The notes: generated by a model from the sequence alone, not told the origin. Numbered from the stretch's first letter, positions 8,502-21,624 are shown. The stretch: 64,000 nucleotides of DNA from Alopecurus myosuroides (GCA_028641055.1 CM054061.1:57114681-57178680); one strand, 5' to 3'. Numbers and translations are program-made.

Positions 8502-9737
8502 GGCATGTGCAGTGGTATCTAGTCAGCCGTCTGTATCAAGATCCACGTATGAAAATTAGTGACGTGGAGTAGAGAGAGAACGCAAAAAGGAAAAGCCCGT
8601 CTGTTAAGTTACCGACCGTCTAATCCCATGCGAAAAGCTGGCTATCGACTCCATAATCACCATTGTACGCGGACGTTACGAATGGTGGGCTAGGAATCAC
8701 GGAGAACTAGCCTTTTTCCTCCGTGAGATTTAGAATCAGTTGGTTTTTACCTTTTTTTTTCGTGGAGCAGTTGGGGAGTATATAGATTGGTAAACAGACT
8801 CCTTATTGTACGTGCCGTCTGCAGAGGTATCTGTATATGACGTAGACACTAGCCGTCTATTGGAGACTGACTTTGTCCGACAAGAAAAAAAATTCTCTCT
8901 TTCCTCGAGCGAGACTTAACAGGACACTCTGTCTAATTAAGCCGCAAGCGTAAGCCTGTGGACCTGTGAATCCATCCCAACTGGTAGTACGGTGCAAGCA
9001 ATTAAAACTCGCGTCATCGTCATGGTACTGCTAGGTATCCAATTAATCCTTTGGCCGGGCGCGTCGCGATATTAGCAGCTGAGATTACTGCTCATCATCC
9101 CGGTCAGTCTTGAGCATCTAATCGATCGATCATTCGATCTGATGCATCAAATCTTAAATCACGATTTGATCATCGACCGATCACGTCGCGCGAATCAACG
9201 GTCTGGCCTTCTCTGCCGACCTTCACGTTCCATCAGATCCGTCTCATCTGTACTACTGTGTGCAGCATGTGTACGTCAGAATACAGAGATACTCGCCAGC
9301 AGCTACTAATCACATCGAAGCGAAGCAAATGCGGTAAGAATTCCAATCGTTGATGCGATCACTCCGGTGAGCACGTCGCTTTGCTTCCTGTATACTCATT
9401 TTCCTGTTTGCTCCGTACGTATCTTCATTAGACATTAGACAGAGGAGATCGAAACAAACGGCCAAATTCACAGCGTGTCGGTGAAATTAAGGCCACGATG
9501 AATTCGTCGTTGCCTCGTTAATTACGACAAACCTCGCAGTGTCGTATATTCGTGCGTAGGAAAAAGGAGGCAGTGAAGAAAATCGGTGACAAAAGGTAGT
9601 GTCTTCGCGGTCAGAAAATCAGTGGCGTCGACAACAGTGTTTCTCTTGTAAGGGACGCCTCTTTCATTCTTTTCTCGGGTTAATCTATTTGGCTTTATCT
9701 CGAACAATTAATTACTTTTTTTTTTAGGTTCCTAATT
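8502..9737. other. No gene recognised; GATC-rich intergenic DNA
   Basis: Contains short palindromes such as ATCAAATC...GATTTGAT (about 9147-9170) and repeated CGATC words near 9120-9180. GGGCATGTGCAGTGG at 8502 resembles the left end of a hAT-like MITE, but no matching right end was found. Confidence 0.35.
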
Positions 9738-12700
9738 TTTTTTTTTGCGTGGGAATTGGGAACTCTTTATTCAACAAATAAACTCCTTGGACAGTCAGCC
9801 AGTAGACTGTTGAGCAGGAAGCTAGGACTCTAGGAGGTTCATCTAACCAACTTTCAGTCACACCTATAGTGCTAGCATGCTTTGCACAAAGGTGAGCTGG
9901 AAGATTAGCAGATCTTCTTACATGCTGAATAGAAAAAGAAACGAAAGCTTTAACTAGTACTCCAATCTCATCTAGCAACGGTGCAATCACCGATCGCGAG
10001 GACCCTCTCGAATCCCAAAGATTGACTACCTCGAGGCAGTCAGTTTCCACAATCACCTTCGGAAAACCACGTAAGGTTGCAAAACGAACGCTGTCCCAAA
10101 GTGATAACGCCTCCATGAGGGATCAGAGACACCTTGGTATGATTTACTCCAGGCCCCCAAGAATCCAACAGCTGAGCGAGCCACCCCTCCCGCACCGCCA
10201 ACCTCTCCATCGAAATTGATTGCGCCATCAACATTGATCTTTATCATCTCAGTTCCAGGGGGTTGCCAACCATAGCCCGGTAAAACCATCGTCATCTTGC
10301 GAGGAATATCCAGAAGAGCCAAGTACTCCCGAATATGTCGCACAACATGAACAGGATTGTACCCTTCATCACCATGTGTCAATCTATTCCTTGAATGCCA
10401 GATAGACCACATGACTGAAATTATTTTTGCCCGAGTGTCAGCACTGAACCGTGGATCACATATAATATCCCGTGTCCAAGTTTGAGGATGCAGCCGAGGC
10501 AAAACGACCTCCAGCCTGACCCTTGCTTCCTCCCAGAACTGCTTTGCATGAGCACAATTGATAAGTGCGTGCATAAGATCCTCTTCTTCCGCTAAACAGA
10601 CATTACATCTACTTATCGGTTTTATATGTCTTCTCTTTAGTGTAGCTTCATCAGGGAAAATTCCCCTAATCACTCGCCACCAGAAGACTCGAATTTTTGG
10701 CATCACATTAAGCTTCCATAGGGCTTTCCAAATCTGCGTATTTGTCGTTGAAGAACCTGTAACCGCCCCCTCCTCTTGAGCTAATCGCTCTTTGTGTATC
10801 ATCAGAGCACGGTACGCTGTTTTTACAGAATAAACCCCTGTCTTCTCATGTGTCCAAGCCAATATATCGTCGCCACCACCATTTCGGATAGGTATATTAA
10901 GGATAGCATCAGCATCCGGTTTAATGAAGGTAGCACGAACCAAATCTGACTTCCATGTCCAGTTGTATGTATCGATTAGCTCACTGACTTTCTGTAATGT
11001 ACATCTTGTTGGCCTGAACATAGGTTTCAGAGTCAACCTTCCGGGTATCCAGTTGTCATCCCATATCGAGATCGACGAACCATCTCCCACACGCTTAATC
11101 AAACCACATTGCAAGGCCTCCCGGCCTGCCACAATCCCTCTCCATGTCGCAGAGGCTGAGCGAGGAACACCAGCTTCCATAAACCCCAACTCAGGGAAAT
11201 AACGGGCTTTTAATATTTTTCCACAAAGAGAATCCGGCCTCATCAGAAACCTCCAACCCTGCTTCCCAAGTAGTGCGACATTAAACTTGTGCAGGTTACG
11301 AAAACCCATACCACCATTCTCCTTAGCCGTAGCTAGAGCATCCCATGAGATCCAATGAAGCGATCGCTTATCCAAGGAGCTACTCCACCAGTCTTGAGCC
11401 ATGCACGAGGACAGACTATTGCAAACTTTCTTGGTGAGTAAAAAACACAGCATACTGTACGTTGCTATTGCCTGTACCACTGCTTTGAGCAAGGTCTCTC
11501 TGCCCGCACAGGCTAAATTTTTCTCCGACCACCCTTGGATTTTACCACGAGCACGCTCCCTCAAGTGCTCAAACGTACCACTATTAATCTTGCCAATTGC
11601 AGTGGGGAGACCTAGATATCGCTCAGTAAAAGCCTCCACTGATATTCCAAGAACTTGTTTCACAGATTGTCTCACATGCACGGGCGAATTTGGGCTAAAA
11701 TAAATAGCACTTTTATCCTTATTCACACATTGGCCAGAAGCATCACCATAAATCCGGATAATATCATTTAATCTATGAGCACTCTGGACATCCGCTTTGA
11801 GGAAAATGATACTGTCATCTGCAAATAACAGATGGCTAACCCACGGTGCTCTGAAGTTAACACGAATCCCTTTATCTATGTAAGCACCACCAAAGCATTT
11901 CAGCAAAGATGAAAAACCCTCAGCGCAACAGAGGAATAGAAAAGGTGACATTGGGTCACCCTGCCGTAATCCTCTAGATGGGATAAAAAAGGGGAGTAAT
12001 TCCCCATTCACTCTGACAGAGAATCTGACAGATGAAACACATTTGAGAATCAACCTGACAAACCTGATTTCGAAACCCAATTTCATCAGAACTGCCTCAA
12101 GAAAATGCCATTCAACGCGATCATATGCTTTCATCATGTCTAATTTAACCGCACAAGAGAAGTTTTTTCCTTTTTTCCTTCTCTTCATCGCATGAATGCT
12201 CTCATAAGCCACAAGTACATTATCTGTTATCAGCCTACCAGGCACAAAAGCACTTTGCTCCTCACTAATGATCTCATCCATATGCACTCTTAACCGGTTG
12301 GTAATTGCTTTAGCAGCAATTTTATACAGAACCGGGCATAGAGAGATTGGACGATACTGAGAAATCTGCACAGGGTTACGGACCTTCGGAATAAGAGTTA
12401 TTGTAGTGTCATTACGACCCGTTGGCAGCTCTCCACCATTCAAAAAATCCAAAATCGCCGGCGTTAATTCATCCTTTATTAAGTTCCAGTGGCGTTGGAA
12501 AAAACCAGCAGTAAACCCATCAATACCCGGGGCTTTGGATGGCGCCATTTGGAAAAGAGCCTTCCGCACTTCCCCAGCCTCAAAAGGTTTACTGAAGGTA
12601 TCATTCATCTCAGTAGTAACACAGGCTGGAACATACTGTAACAGCTCATCCATATTATTAAACCCCTGAGAAGTATACAGATTATGATAGAAGTTTAGCA

Positions 12701-13625
12701 CCTCATCTTTATCATCTTCAGGACACGCACACTGCGATCCATCAGCTCGCATCAGGTTGGCAATCCTGTTTATACGTTTGCGGTGTGCCGCTTGAGCATG
12801 GAAATAAGCCGTGTTACGATCCCCTTCACGAAGCCATTGAACACGTGAACGTTGCCTCATCCACGTTTCTTCTTGTTTCAGATCTTGACGCAGCTTTTCC
12901 GTCGTATTTTTTTCCTCATCGGATGGTCCACGACCAACCGACTGTCGCCGCAACAGCTCCAACTTCTTTTTCAAACTTCGAACCTTTTTGGCAAGGCAGC
13001 CAAACTCCTTGGCCCCCCACGGCACTAGGTTCTTTTCCAACGTGGCCAACCGATCTGCAATACCCTGCAAGCCTTGGTTACCTACTTGTTTTTGCCAAGA
13101 CTCAATAACCAGACTCTCATAGTCTGAATGAGTCTGCCATACATTCTCGTATCTGAACTGACGTGGTACATGTCTCATAGAATCATAGTTTGTCTCAGGC
13201 ATGTCCACCATCACAAAGCAGTGGTCAGATTCTATAGTACTGATGTGACGAACACGGGTATGCTCAAATTTCTGTAGAAAATCAGCATTGGCAAACGCCC
13301 TATCCAGCCTTGCCTTGACATTTGCATCACCGGCCTGCCTATTATCCCAAGTGAATGGTACTCCATTCCAGCCCAGTTCTTGAAAGGAGCACGCATCAAC
13401 AGCTTCACGAAACGCCCTCATCTGCCATTCTGGTCGAGCAGCTCTACTGAAGTGTTCAGAACCATGAAGAGTTTCGTTAAAATCCCCCAAACAAATCCAA
13501 GCAGAATGTGGAATTGTATTAAGGGTACGAAGGAACCGCCAACTCTGATACCGATCTTCAGCTTTCGGCGCCCCATAAAATCCAGTGAAATTACGTTACC
13601 ATGTAAACTTACCGTCATTCATATT
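9738..13625 (-). mobile_element. L1-type LINE copy A (with RNase H), 5'-truncated
   Basis: The minus-strand element has its A-tail as the T-run at about 9738-9748. Going 5' it encodes RNase H, zf-RVT, reverse transcriptase and the C-terminal half of the endonuclease, and it breaks off near 13625 within the endonuclease; ORF1 is missing. It belongs to the same family as copy B at 15370-17856 (shared ITDNVLVAYES, AVKLDM, LKAYDRVEWHFLEA-type blocks). No clean target duplication could be found. Confidence 0.85.
9770..13618 (-). pseudogene. LINE ORF2: endonuclease (partial) - RT - zf-RVT - RNase H
   Basis: The main open stretch is 13490-10053 (about 1,145 codons). It starts in the endonuclease at GDFNE, then shows a coiled spacer, RT blocks (KAPGIDGF, RPISLCPVLYKI, SAFVPGRLITDN, KAYDRVEW, GLRQGDPMSPFLF, LLFADDS), the reverse-transcriptase zinc-binding region (WKLNVMPKIRVFWWR ... 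CNVC ... HALINCAHAK) and the first strand of RNase H (KINVDGA). The catalytic FADD is present. The frame breaks at about 10110-10120, where RNase H continues in another minus frame (10116-9724: VETDCLEVVNLW, HVRRSANLPAH). The endonuclease N-terminal part (13618-13490) is in a third frame. The element is dead as it stands because the endonuclease is truncated and RNase H is split. Confidence 0.88.
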
Positions 13626-13639
13626 CCGAGTGGTAGTTT

Positions 13640-13980
13640 AGGCCTTCCGTAATGAATACCTTAGTGTGATATCATAGGCAATACAGGTGTATATTATGGA
13701 TACCTTGAATACCTAAAACTTGGGTTTGTATGACATATATATACACTTGGGTATACATACCAAAGGTATCTACATACCTTACATACCTAGAATACATATA
13801 CACTAGTGTACGCATACCTATCAGATATGTATATATACGTATACGTATATATATACTTTTTACGTATGTATACGCTACTATGTGTATACCTAAGGGAATA
13901 TATACGTACTACATACCCAAGGTTTACATACCCGAAATATTCATGATGTCTACATACCTAAAATGTACGGTATTTGATAC
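13640..13980. repeat. TACATACC-rich low-complexity DNA
   Basis: About 340 bp built from TATAC, CATACC and GGTAT words with many local palindromes, followed by GATACCGGTGCCCATGCTCC. Its composition resembles the interior of the foldback MITE at 39591-40203, but I could not align the two. Confidence 0.5.
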
Positions 13981-14296
13981 CGGTGCCCATGCTCCTAGGT
14001 GCCCCATTTGGGCTTCCTAGGTAAATTAACAGATGCTCCATGGTGCCCATGCTTATATATATAAGAGGAGCTAGAAAGTGACCTCTGAAAAGAGAAGATT
14101 ACGGCAGCCACGGTATGCCTAAATGCCAAATCAGCCACATAGATTAATTTGGCAATGCCTTTGCATGTCCGTTTCCTGTCCAATGTGTAGGATGCTAAAT
14201 TTAGAATAGTGTGGGACCCACAGATGGTTTTTCACGATATAGATTCTCTCATCCCCTTCCTCTCATGCCCTTCAATGCATTTTTTATTCGTCGAAC
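13981..14296. other. Spacer, no gene recognised
   Basis: Contains two near copies of GGTGCCCATGCT (13982 and 14043). No coding evidence. Confidence 0.35.
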
Positions 14297-15327
14297 CCCC
14301 TGTTTGGATGTCGGAAAAACTTCTTGGAATTGAATTGGATAGAGAATTTCAAATCCAAGATGGAAAGAAAATGAGCTCCAATTTGAATTCTGTCGTTTGG
14401 TTGCGCGTGGAAGTTGTAGATGGAATCAAAGGACATCACCGAATTCAAAATCCTGTTTGGATGTACCATGGAATTTGTAGATGGAACCATGGAATTTCTC
14501 TCTGATGGCATAGTGCTATCAAATGGTTAATATCTAATTGCAAGATCAAGTATATTGTGAAACTCTCTGTTTTTGTACAGAGTTCAACAGAAAAAGCCAC
14601 TCTCTGTTCGAGAGCCAAAGACAGGCCGGCGGCACCCTTCTCCCCATACGCGCTTGTTCTCGGCATGGCCACCGGCGATGGAGGAGCCGGCGAAGCGGTA
14701 GAGGAAGGCGCCCCCGTGGCCACCGACCAAGACGCCGGCACGTGACCCCGAGGATCAACGGCGCCAACTCCAGAAAGAAGTCCCCGCCGGCCACGGGGGG
14801 CCTGCCGCACCCGCTGGAGAGTGCGAGGCCAGCGTTGGGGGGGCAATTTCCTCCGTCGCCTCTAAGCCCCCTGCCGCCACCAATTCCCCTCCAACCGCCG
14901 AAGATCTAGGAGATGCGAGCTAGTAAGCGTAGAAACGAAGAGGGTTAGAAGAAGGACGGAAGAAGGAGGTGCGGGAAGCATGCCGGCAGTAGGGGAGTCC
15001 TTGTTTACCTTCGTCGCCGTCGCCTGGTTCCTCTCGCCGGAGGTCGAGCCATCGACCGAGGCGCCGCCTCCTTCTATTTCTGCGTGAGTGAACGGGGTAC
15101 CGGCTGCGGGAGAAGTTTTTCCTAGCGATTCTGAGGGTTTGGGCTCGAAATTAGTGAGAGCGGGGCACGCACGTGCGTGTGTGTGTGTGTGGGTGGGGGA
15201 AGGGGGCTTGCATGGAATTGGCCTGAGATTCCAGCCCCTAATTCATTGATCATCCCAAACAGTGGAATTTGGCCTAGCAATTCCAAATAGGCAAATCCGA
15301 GCAGTTTTTCCGACATCCAAACAGGGG
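14297..15327. mobile_element. DNA transposon with 25-bp perfect inverted ends, non-autonomous
   Basis: Starts CCCCTGTTTGGATGTCGGAA at 14297 and ends with the exact reverse complement at 15327, perfect over 25 bp. Subterminal parts are rich in GGAATT/AATTCC words, as in grass PIF/Harbinger or hAT MITEs whose ends read CCTGTTTGG. No transposase is present. Flanks (AAC left, TTA right) do not give a clear target duplication. The GC-rich core (about 14620-15120) looks like captured genic DNA. Confidence 0.7.
14664..15120. other. GC-rich, exon-like segment inside the TIR element (captured?)
   Basis: From ATG 14664 a frame begins MATGDGGAGEAVEEG and stops after 26 codons. A second frame gives SRKKSPPATGG, and the minus strand of 15000-15120 looks like a 5' leader (AAACCCTCAGAATCGC then pyrimidine-rich). 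The sharp GC rise relative to the AT-rich ends suggests acquired host sequence. I do not recognise the source gene. Confidence 0.35.
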
Positions 15328-15369
15328 TTAATGGATTTGACAACGAATCTTTTAGTTGCCCTATGCCAA

Positions 15370-17823
15370 ATCACTGACAATGTTCTTGTTGCGTACGAGA
15401 GCGTGCATGCGATGAAGAGAAGAAAGAAGGGCCGTAACTCATCGTGTGCGGTAAAATTGGATATGCTCAAAGCTTATGATCGGGTGGAGTGGCACTTCTT
15501 GGAGGCTATTCTTATCAAACTTGGCTTTGGAGATAATTTTGTTCGGCTGATTATGAAATGCGTTTCATCAGTCAGGTTTGCGGTTAAAGTAAATGGTTCT
15601 CTCCTTCCGTACTTCACTCCCTCCAGGGGTTTACGTCAAGGAGACCCGATGTCGCCATTTCTTTTTCTTTGTTGTGCCCAGGGATTAACAGCTCTTCTCA
15701 ATCATTTCGGCGGGGCGCATATTGATCGAGGCATTCGGGTGAGTTACCGTTCCCCGTGGGTGAGTCACTTATTATTTGCAGACGACAGCCTGATCTTTAT
15801 GAAAGCATGTGTTGCAAGTGCTCATCGTTTAAATGAGGTCCTAAGGATTTATTCCCAGTGTTCGGGCCAGGAAGTAAATCGTGACAAAAGTGCGGTTTTC
15901 TTCAGTCCCAACACTCCAGTACATGTTCGAGAGGCTTTGAAACAAATTTTGGGAATTCATGTTGAAGCTTTCTCGGAGAGATATCTTGGCCTTCCCACTG
16001 CTGTTGGGAGAATTACCAGCGGTACTTTTGCACACATTGGTGAACGGTGCAGAGGGAAGATGCAAGGGTGGTCGGAGAAAAACTTGGCTTGCGCCGGTAG
16101 GGAGACATTGTTGAAATCTGTCATTCAGTCTATACCGGTGTATAGTATGAGCTGCTTCTTATTAACCAGGAAAATATGCAAGCAACTCACGTCTTACATG
16201 GCAAAATTCTTCTGGAGTAGTTCGATCGATAAACGTTCCATGCATTGGCTAGCTTGGGAGAAGTTGGCCTCATCAAAAACAAAGGGCGGTATGGGTTTCA
16301 AGGATTTGGAAATGTTCAATCTTGCTCTCCTCGGTAAACACGGATGGAGGCTTATGATGAATCCTGATTCGCTATGTGCGCAAGTGCTTAAAGGGAAATA
16401 TTTCCCTAACTGTTCCTTCATGGAAGCAAATACTCCTGCCTCCGCTTCTGCTACGTGGAGGGCCATAATTGCAGGAAGAACAGCTTTGGAACATGGCTTA
16501 ATTAAGAGAGTAGGCTCTGGTTCCTCGATATCTACCTGGACAGATAGATGGATTCCATTCACAAGAACACATATACCGATGGGAAGATTAGGTAATGTGG
16601 CTCTAGACAGAGTATCTGATCTGATCAACGGATACAACCGCACCTAGAAAATCGATGTGGTGCGAGATAACTTCCTAGCACCTGACGCAGATGCTATTCT
16701 TAATATTCCTCTAAGGTCGTCAGGTGGGGAGGATTTTCTAGCCTGGTCTCTGGAAAAGAGTGGATCATATTCTGTAAAATCGGCCTACCGTGCTCTGGTG
16801 ACTCGCAACGAGCATATTGCTCTAGAGGAAGGGACGGCAGTGGGGGCTTCATCGACAGATACACAATTATGGTCTGCTTTGTGGAAACTAGGGGTTCTCC
16901 CTAGAGTCAGAGTATTCTGGTGGCGAGTGGTGCGAGGTATTCTACCTGATTACAGTACCCTCAAATTTCGGCATATTAAACTGGTTGCCAGGTGCGACCT
17001 TTGCCAAGCGATGGATGAGAATCTCTTCCATGCTCTGGTGTCGTGTTCACACGCGAATGACTATTGGCGAGCCGCGCAAGAGCTCTTAGCTCTTAAGCTG
17101 CCCCGTCTACATCCGATGACATGGGCTAAGGACATTGTCCTCGACCCGATGTTCGATCCGAAGGATAGAGGCAGGATAATTACGATCATGCATGCGATAT
17201 GGACATCTCGCAACAGGTGGACGCATGATCTCCCCAATTATAAACCTGATCAAGCTCTTCTTCGGATTCGCGAGGATCTCTCGTTGTTGGAGTTTCCAAA
17301 CAGAGGTGGTACTCCTAAGGTGGAGCAATGTTGGAGACCACCTGATCAAGGGTGGGTGAAAATCAATACTGACGGTGCTACAGACCTGCTGAACCGCAAC
17401 GGAGGAGGTGGTGGTGTGGCACGTTCACATGATCAGTACCTTGGTGCCTGGTGCAAACCCTTCCCGGGTGTTACGGATCCCCTAATTACAGAAGCCCTAG
17501 CACTCAAAGAGGGAGCAATCTTTGCTCACTTGAGGGGTTTTTCACATGTGATTATGGAGGTGGATTGTGTTGAGGTTGTAAACCTCTGGTTTTCGCGTCA
17601 TGGAGCAAGATCGATCGTGGCGCCTATTTTAGATGACATCGCTGAACTGTCGCTTAAGTTCATTTCCTTTTCAATCAATCATGTTAAGAGGGAAGCTAAT
17701 AGAGCTGCGGATTGTTGTGCCAAGCATGCCTGTTCCCTTTTGGTTTCAGATTGCTGGATCAATACCAAACCGCCCTTCATTGTTAGCAGCCTTCTGGCGG
17801 ATTGTAATAGTTATTCAATCTAA
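15370..17823 (+). pseudogene. LINE ORF2 3' half: RT (partial) - zf-RVT - RNase H
   Basis: Reading starts at ITDNVLVAYESVHAMKRR and shows KAYDRVEWHF, GLRQGDPMSPFLF, LLFADDSLIF, the linker, zinc-binding residues (CDLC ... HALVSCSHA) and a full RNase H (KINTDGAT, ALALKEGA, EVDCVEVV, HVKREANRAAD). A single in-frame TAG at 16645-16647 interrupts it, where copy A has a tryptophan codon (TGG), so this is a one-base nonsense change. Otherwise the frame is intact to TAA at 17821-17823. The fingers of RT, the endonuclease and ORF1 are missing by 5' truncation. Confidence 0.88.
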
Positions 17824-17856
17824 TAAAGTTGAGTGTTGTGTGCAAAAAAAAAAAAA
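15370..17856 (+). mobile_element. L1-type LINE copy B (with RNase H), 5'-truncated
   Basis: LINE similarity begins abruptly at ITDNV (15370), in the middle of reverse transcriptase, and runs to an A13 tail at 17844-17856. A polyadenylation signal AATAAA lies at 17822-17827. It is the same family as copy A, in opposite orientation, so the pair forms a head-to-head inverted arrangement. No convincing target duplication. Confidence 0.85.
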
Positions 17857-19084
17857 GACACCCAAGAAAGCACAAACCATCTGATCCTTGTAGTTGAAGG
17901 GAAAAGGAGTTTTGTATACACATTTATGTTGCACGAGTACTCTTTTGCTAGACCGACAAACACAGTACCAAAAAGTCTTCGTTTGATTCGCCTGTAAGTG
18001 GTGGGCCATAGCTTGATATGTGGTCGATTCTGCAATCATCGAGCTACCCAATCTCCACGATGATCCAGACGCATGTACTGTTGCACGGTAAAGACAAAAG
18101 TCTGGCCGGCCCCAGATTAAAACATCGCGCTGAAGCCTTCCGTCGAGCATTATCACCACTCCTAGCTAGGCTACTAGCACCTCACATGTTTTACGTGCGT
18201 GCATTTTTTTGTTTTTTTCTGCGGGCATGCATGCATGCACGCACGGGCTTGTGTTAATTTCAGCGGAGCAATCAAAGGCTGTAGAAACATCCAAACATGC
18301 ATGCATCAGAGCACAGCTATGAAATTTGAGGCACGAGAGTTAATTACAGTTTTGACAGCACAACCGTGGATCGTACTGTACGTGTGGACATTTAATCTGA
18401 TGATTTCCTGTTCTTGTCTGAGAAAGGACACACGCGCGCCAACAAAAGCTGCACGGAGGCCGATCGCACAGTGTACTTAGATATTGGTGAATGAATCGTC
18501 GTGTTTGGTTAGCGGAGTAATGGCCAAAGATGCCGCTCTAAAGCACCGAGAAAGAGAAGAACGAGCCGGCCGGGTGTGTGTGGGAGGTGACTTGCAATCG
18601 CCACAATGGAAGGGGGGCGGTGGAGAGGGAAGGGAGAGCTTGCGTGAGTTGGATAAAGGCCGGCGACTACACGGCGGGTTTGGTAGCCGGTCATGGTCGC
18701 GCGCGCACGCGTTCCATGCATGCAGGCCCGGTCCTGCGTGGACGAGGAGGCCCGGGTCGCTTCGAGCGTGGTGCAAGCAAGGCGACCTAGCACTAACGGA
18801 TTCGCATCTAACTAGGCAGTGTACGTAACTGACTACTGTTGCTGCACTCTGCATGGCTGGCTGGTGTCTTCACCGGTACGTCGAGGCGCCGTTAACGCGT
18901 ACGAACTACAGTACGTGCGTGCTGCGTGCACCGCCGGCCGTATGGATTCGACGTGTTAGGAAAGGAACTCATATGCTCTGTGCATCGATCAACCGGCCCG
19001 TATGGATGACTTCTCTACTTCATATGACCCTCATGCATGTGCATGCATGCATGGCAGTTTCTTTACGATACTCCTACTGTCCTA
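17857..19084. other. Low-copy-looking DNA, no gene recognised
   Basis: GCATGCATGCATGCACGCACG at about 18226-18245 is a short alternating purine/pyrimidine run, and 18540-18800 is GC-rich with open frames on both strands but no motif I recognise. Could be promoter-like DNA of a lost gene; unsupported. Confidence 0.35.
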
Positions 19085-21624
19085 CTCACTTTGTTCCAAA
19101 TGTAAGATGTTTTAACTCTTTTTCACATTCACACATTTTTACATGTATCTAGACAACTTTTAGTGCATATGTTCACTCATATTAGTTTGTATCTAAACAC
19201 CATGAGAAATAGCTAGAACATCTTATATCATGCCCGGGCCAGCTGTTCTGCAGAATGTGCCAGCCGCACAGGGCCCAAAATTTATGGGGGGCCAGAATTT
19301 TTATACAGGCCTATCAAGTATAGTAATCTGTGAGAACTAGACCGCTCAGGCGATGAGCGACTCTGAGGGCGGCTCCGTGGGCGACCCCGCAGGCGTCCCG
19401 GAGCGGGGATTGGCGAGTGAGGATGCTGACGTCGTGGATGGCCATCCCATCTGCACGAAGTCTGGCAAGGCGCCCTGTTCCAATCCCATCGCGGAAGGGC
19501 TCGGGGGTACGCCGCAGTTCAGTGGGGGACGATTTTGGGCGCTGGCGTTTAGCGATGAGGAGGAAGATATGATGCCGGTCGCCTCGTCGGAGCGAGCCAA
19601 CTACTTCGAGGCCTGCCGGACTCCGGTGTCTGAGGAAGCCAGGGCGATCCGATCACACTCGTCTAGATTCGAGAAACGACATCGAAAGCGGATCGAGCAA
19701 AGGTACGCTGCCATTTCTTTGTTCAAGGATTCGTCGATCTCTGGGTTCACTCCTAGATCAACCTTATCGGAGGGATCTGATCGGAGGCGTGCATTGAAGC
19801 TTCCGGTGATGGAACCTTCTGTTTTTACAAAGGTGGACGATGGTTGACAAACTTGGAGGATTGTCTCGCGCCGGCGACGATCGCCGTTGGGCCGCATGGT
19901 TGCGGGCGCAAAATACGGATCCGAGAGGGGATTTTTTTATTTGCGTAATTCACGTGAGGTGGACCCAATAAATGTTCTCAGGGGCTCGGGCCCGTTGGCA
20001 GAAAAAAGCGATCGCAATCCTTCGGATACTAGTGCGTATCAGATCTGTTCTGAGCGTACGAGGATTCCACTTGGTTTCGGTCCACGTAAATTGCTAGGGT
20101 TTATCTGGAAGACCTCCTCGGGGCGATCGACGAGATCTCCAGACAAGCCCGCCGCCATGGCTAAACGAGGAGGTGGCCAAGGCTCGGATCAGCAGGGAAA
20201 CGCCCATGGACTAGGCCATGGTCACTTTGGCCAGAACTTCGTCCGGGGGGACCGAGCGGGACGGCTGGTTTGGTGGATGGGGTTGAGGCGCTCGGCGGCA
20301 GGAACACGACCATGGAGTTCCATGCGGGTGCTGGATTTGATCATCAGATGGGGAATCGTAATCAGTATTACCGTGGCCGACAGCGCTACGATCACGCCCG
20401 TGGTAACAATGGCAGAGGACGAGGAGGTTATGGACATCAAGGATATGGACCTTATGGGTATCGGCAAGGAGTGGGTCGTGCTAGGATCCCTCCGGTGGCA
20501 CAGGCTACAAGCAATGTGCAGGCTCATGTCGCACCATTGGCGCCTCAGATTGTTCCTGCGGCTGTTCCTACGGCTGTTCCTATGCAGGTTGGTCCTGTGA
20601 ATGGGACGGTGGCGCCTGCTCCGCAACAACGGCACACGGTGATATCGCAAGCTGTGAATAATGTGTCCACTAGTCATGGTGTTGCTACCGGTCAAGGAGG
20701 AAAACGTGTCTCAGCGGATCAATTGGCTGCGGTAGTGGCTGGGGTGGTTTAGAAAAAGGGAAAGAAGACCGAGAAAAACAAGTGCTTTCCGTGTGGTGAC
20801 GCCAATCACTTTGTGGCAGATTGCCCGGCTCCATCTTGTTAGTTCTGTCAGGGTACAGTACACAAATCGGGGCCTTGTCCTCCGTTGTCCGCGCCAAAAC
20901 CCCACCCTGTTATGTACGGGTATGCTCACGATGAATTGATGATCTTTGGTATCCCTTTAACGGAGAGTTATCGTCCAATAGTTGTCAATGCTCGCTGAGC
21001 TTCCATAGTTGTTGCTAAGGGGAATATGTCTATCCCTCAAGTTATATCTCAGCTGCGGAGATTAGTGCCTACTGATTGATATGTGTGGGATGTTAGCCAG
21101 GTGGGCCATAATGTATTCAAAACCCTCTTCGCATCTAAGCTAGAGCTTGACAGGCTGAAGATTTTTGGAACTTGTCGTGTTCCAAACAGTTCTTGTGAAC
21201 TGACAGTGGATTATTGGGGACAGAGAATTGAACGTCTCGATACTCTGCCGGATTTTTGGGCCCAGGTTTCTGGCATTCCCGAGGAACATATTGGGGATTT
21301 TCTCGCGATGTGGGCGGTAGGCTACATGATTGGTGTAACGAGGAAAATTGATATGGTTTATACTTGTTAGAATGGGGTGTTAAGGATTTTAGTTGGATGC
21401 CTCAACTATACAAAAATCCCTAAAACTATTCCAATGCTCATAAAAGAGGAGATCTATGAGCTTTCTTTCTGTGGAGGGAGAGGAGAGGTATGATAACATT
21501 GATGACATGGCTGTGGACAATGACAAGGAGGATTATGACGATGATGATGATGATGATGATTTGGGGCCTGATTTTCGGGATGCTTTAGCAAAGACCTCTT
21601 TGGAGGATGTTCCAGCTAGAGGTG

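Noticed and set aside
8502..8900. hAT-like MITE beginning GGGCATGTGCAGTGG
   Set aside because: No inverted copy of this end could be found downstream.
9716..14030. TTCCTA-containing target duplication for LINE copy A
   Set aside because: Candidates AGGTTCCTAA (about 9726) and GCTTCCTAGG (about 14014) do not match well and lie outside the expected 5' breakpoint.
14746..14830. Histone H3-like fragment (RKKSPPATGG resembles RKSAPATGG)
   Set aside because: The similarity covers only about ten residues and breaks immediately; too weak to name.
18540..18830. Host gene in the GC-rich stretch
   Set aside because: Frames are open on both strands as expected for GC-rich DNA, and no domain or splice structure was recognised.
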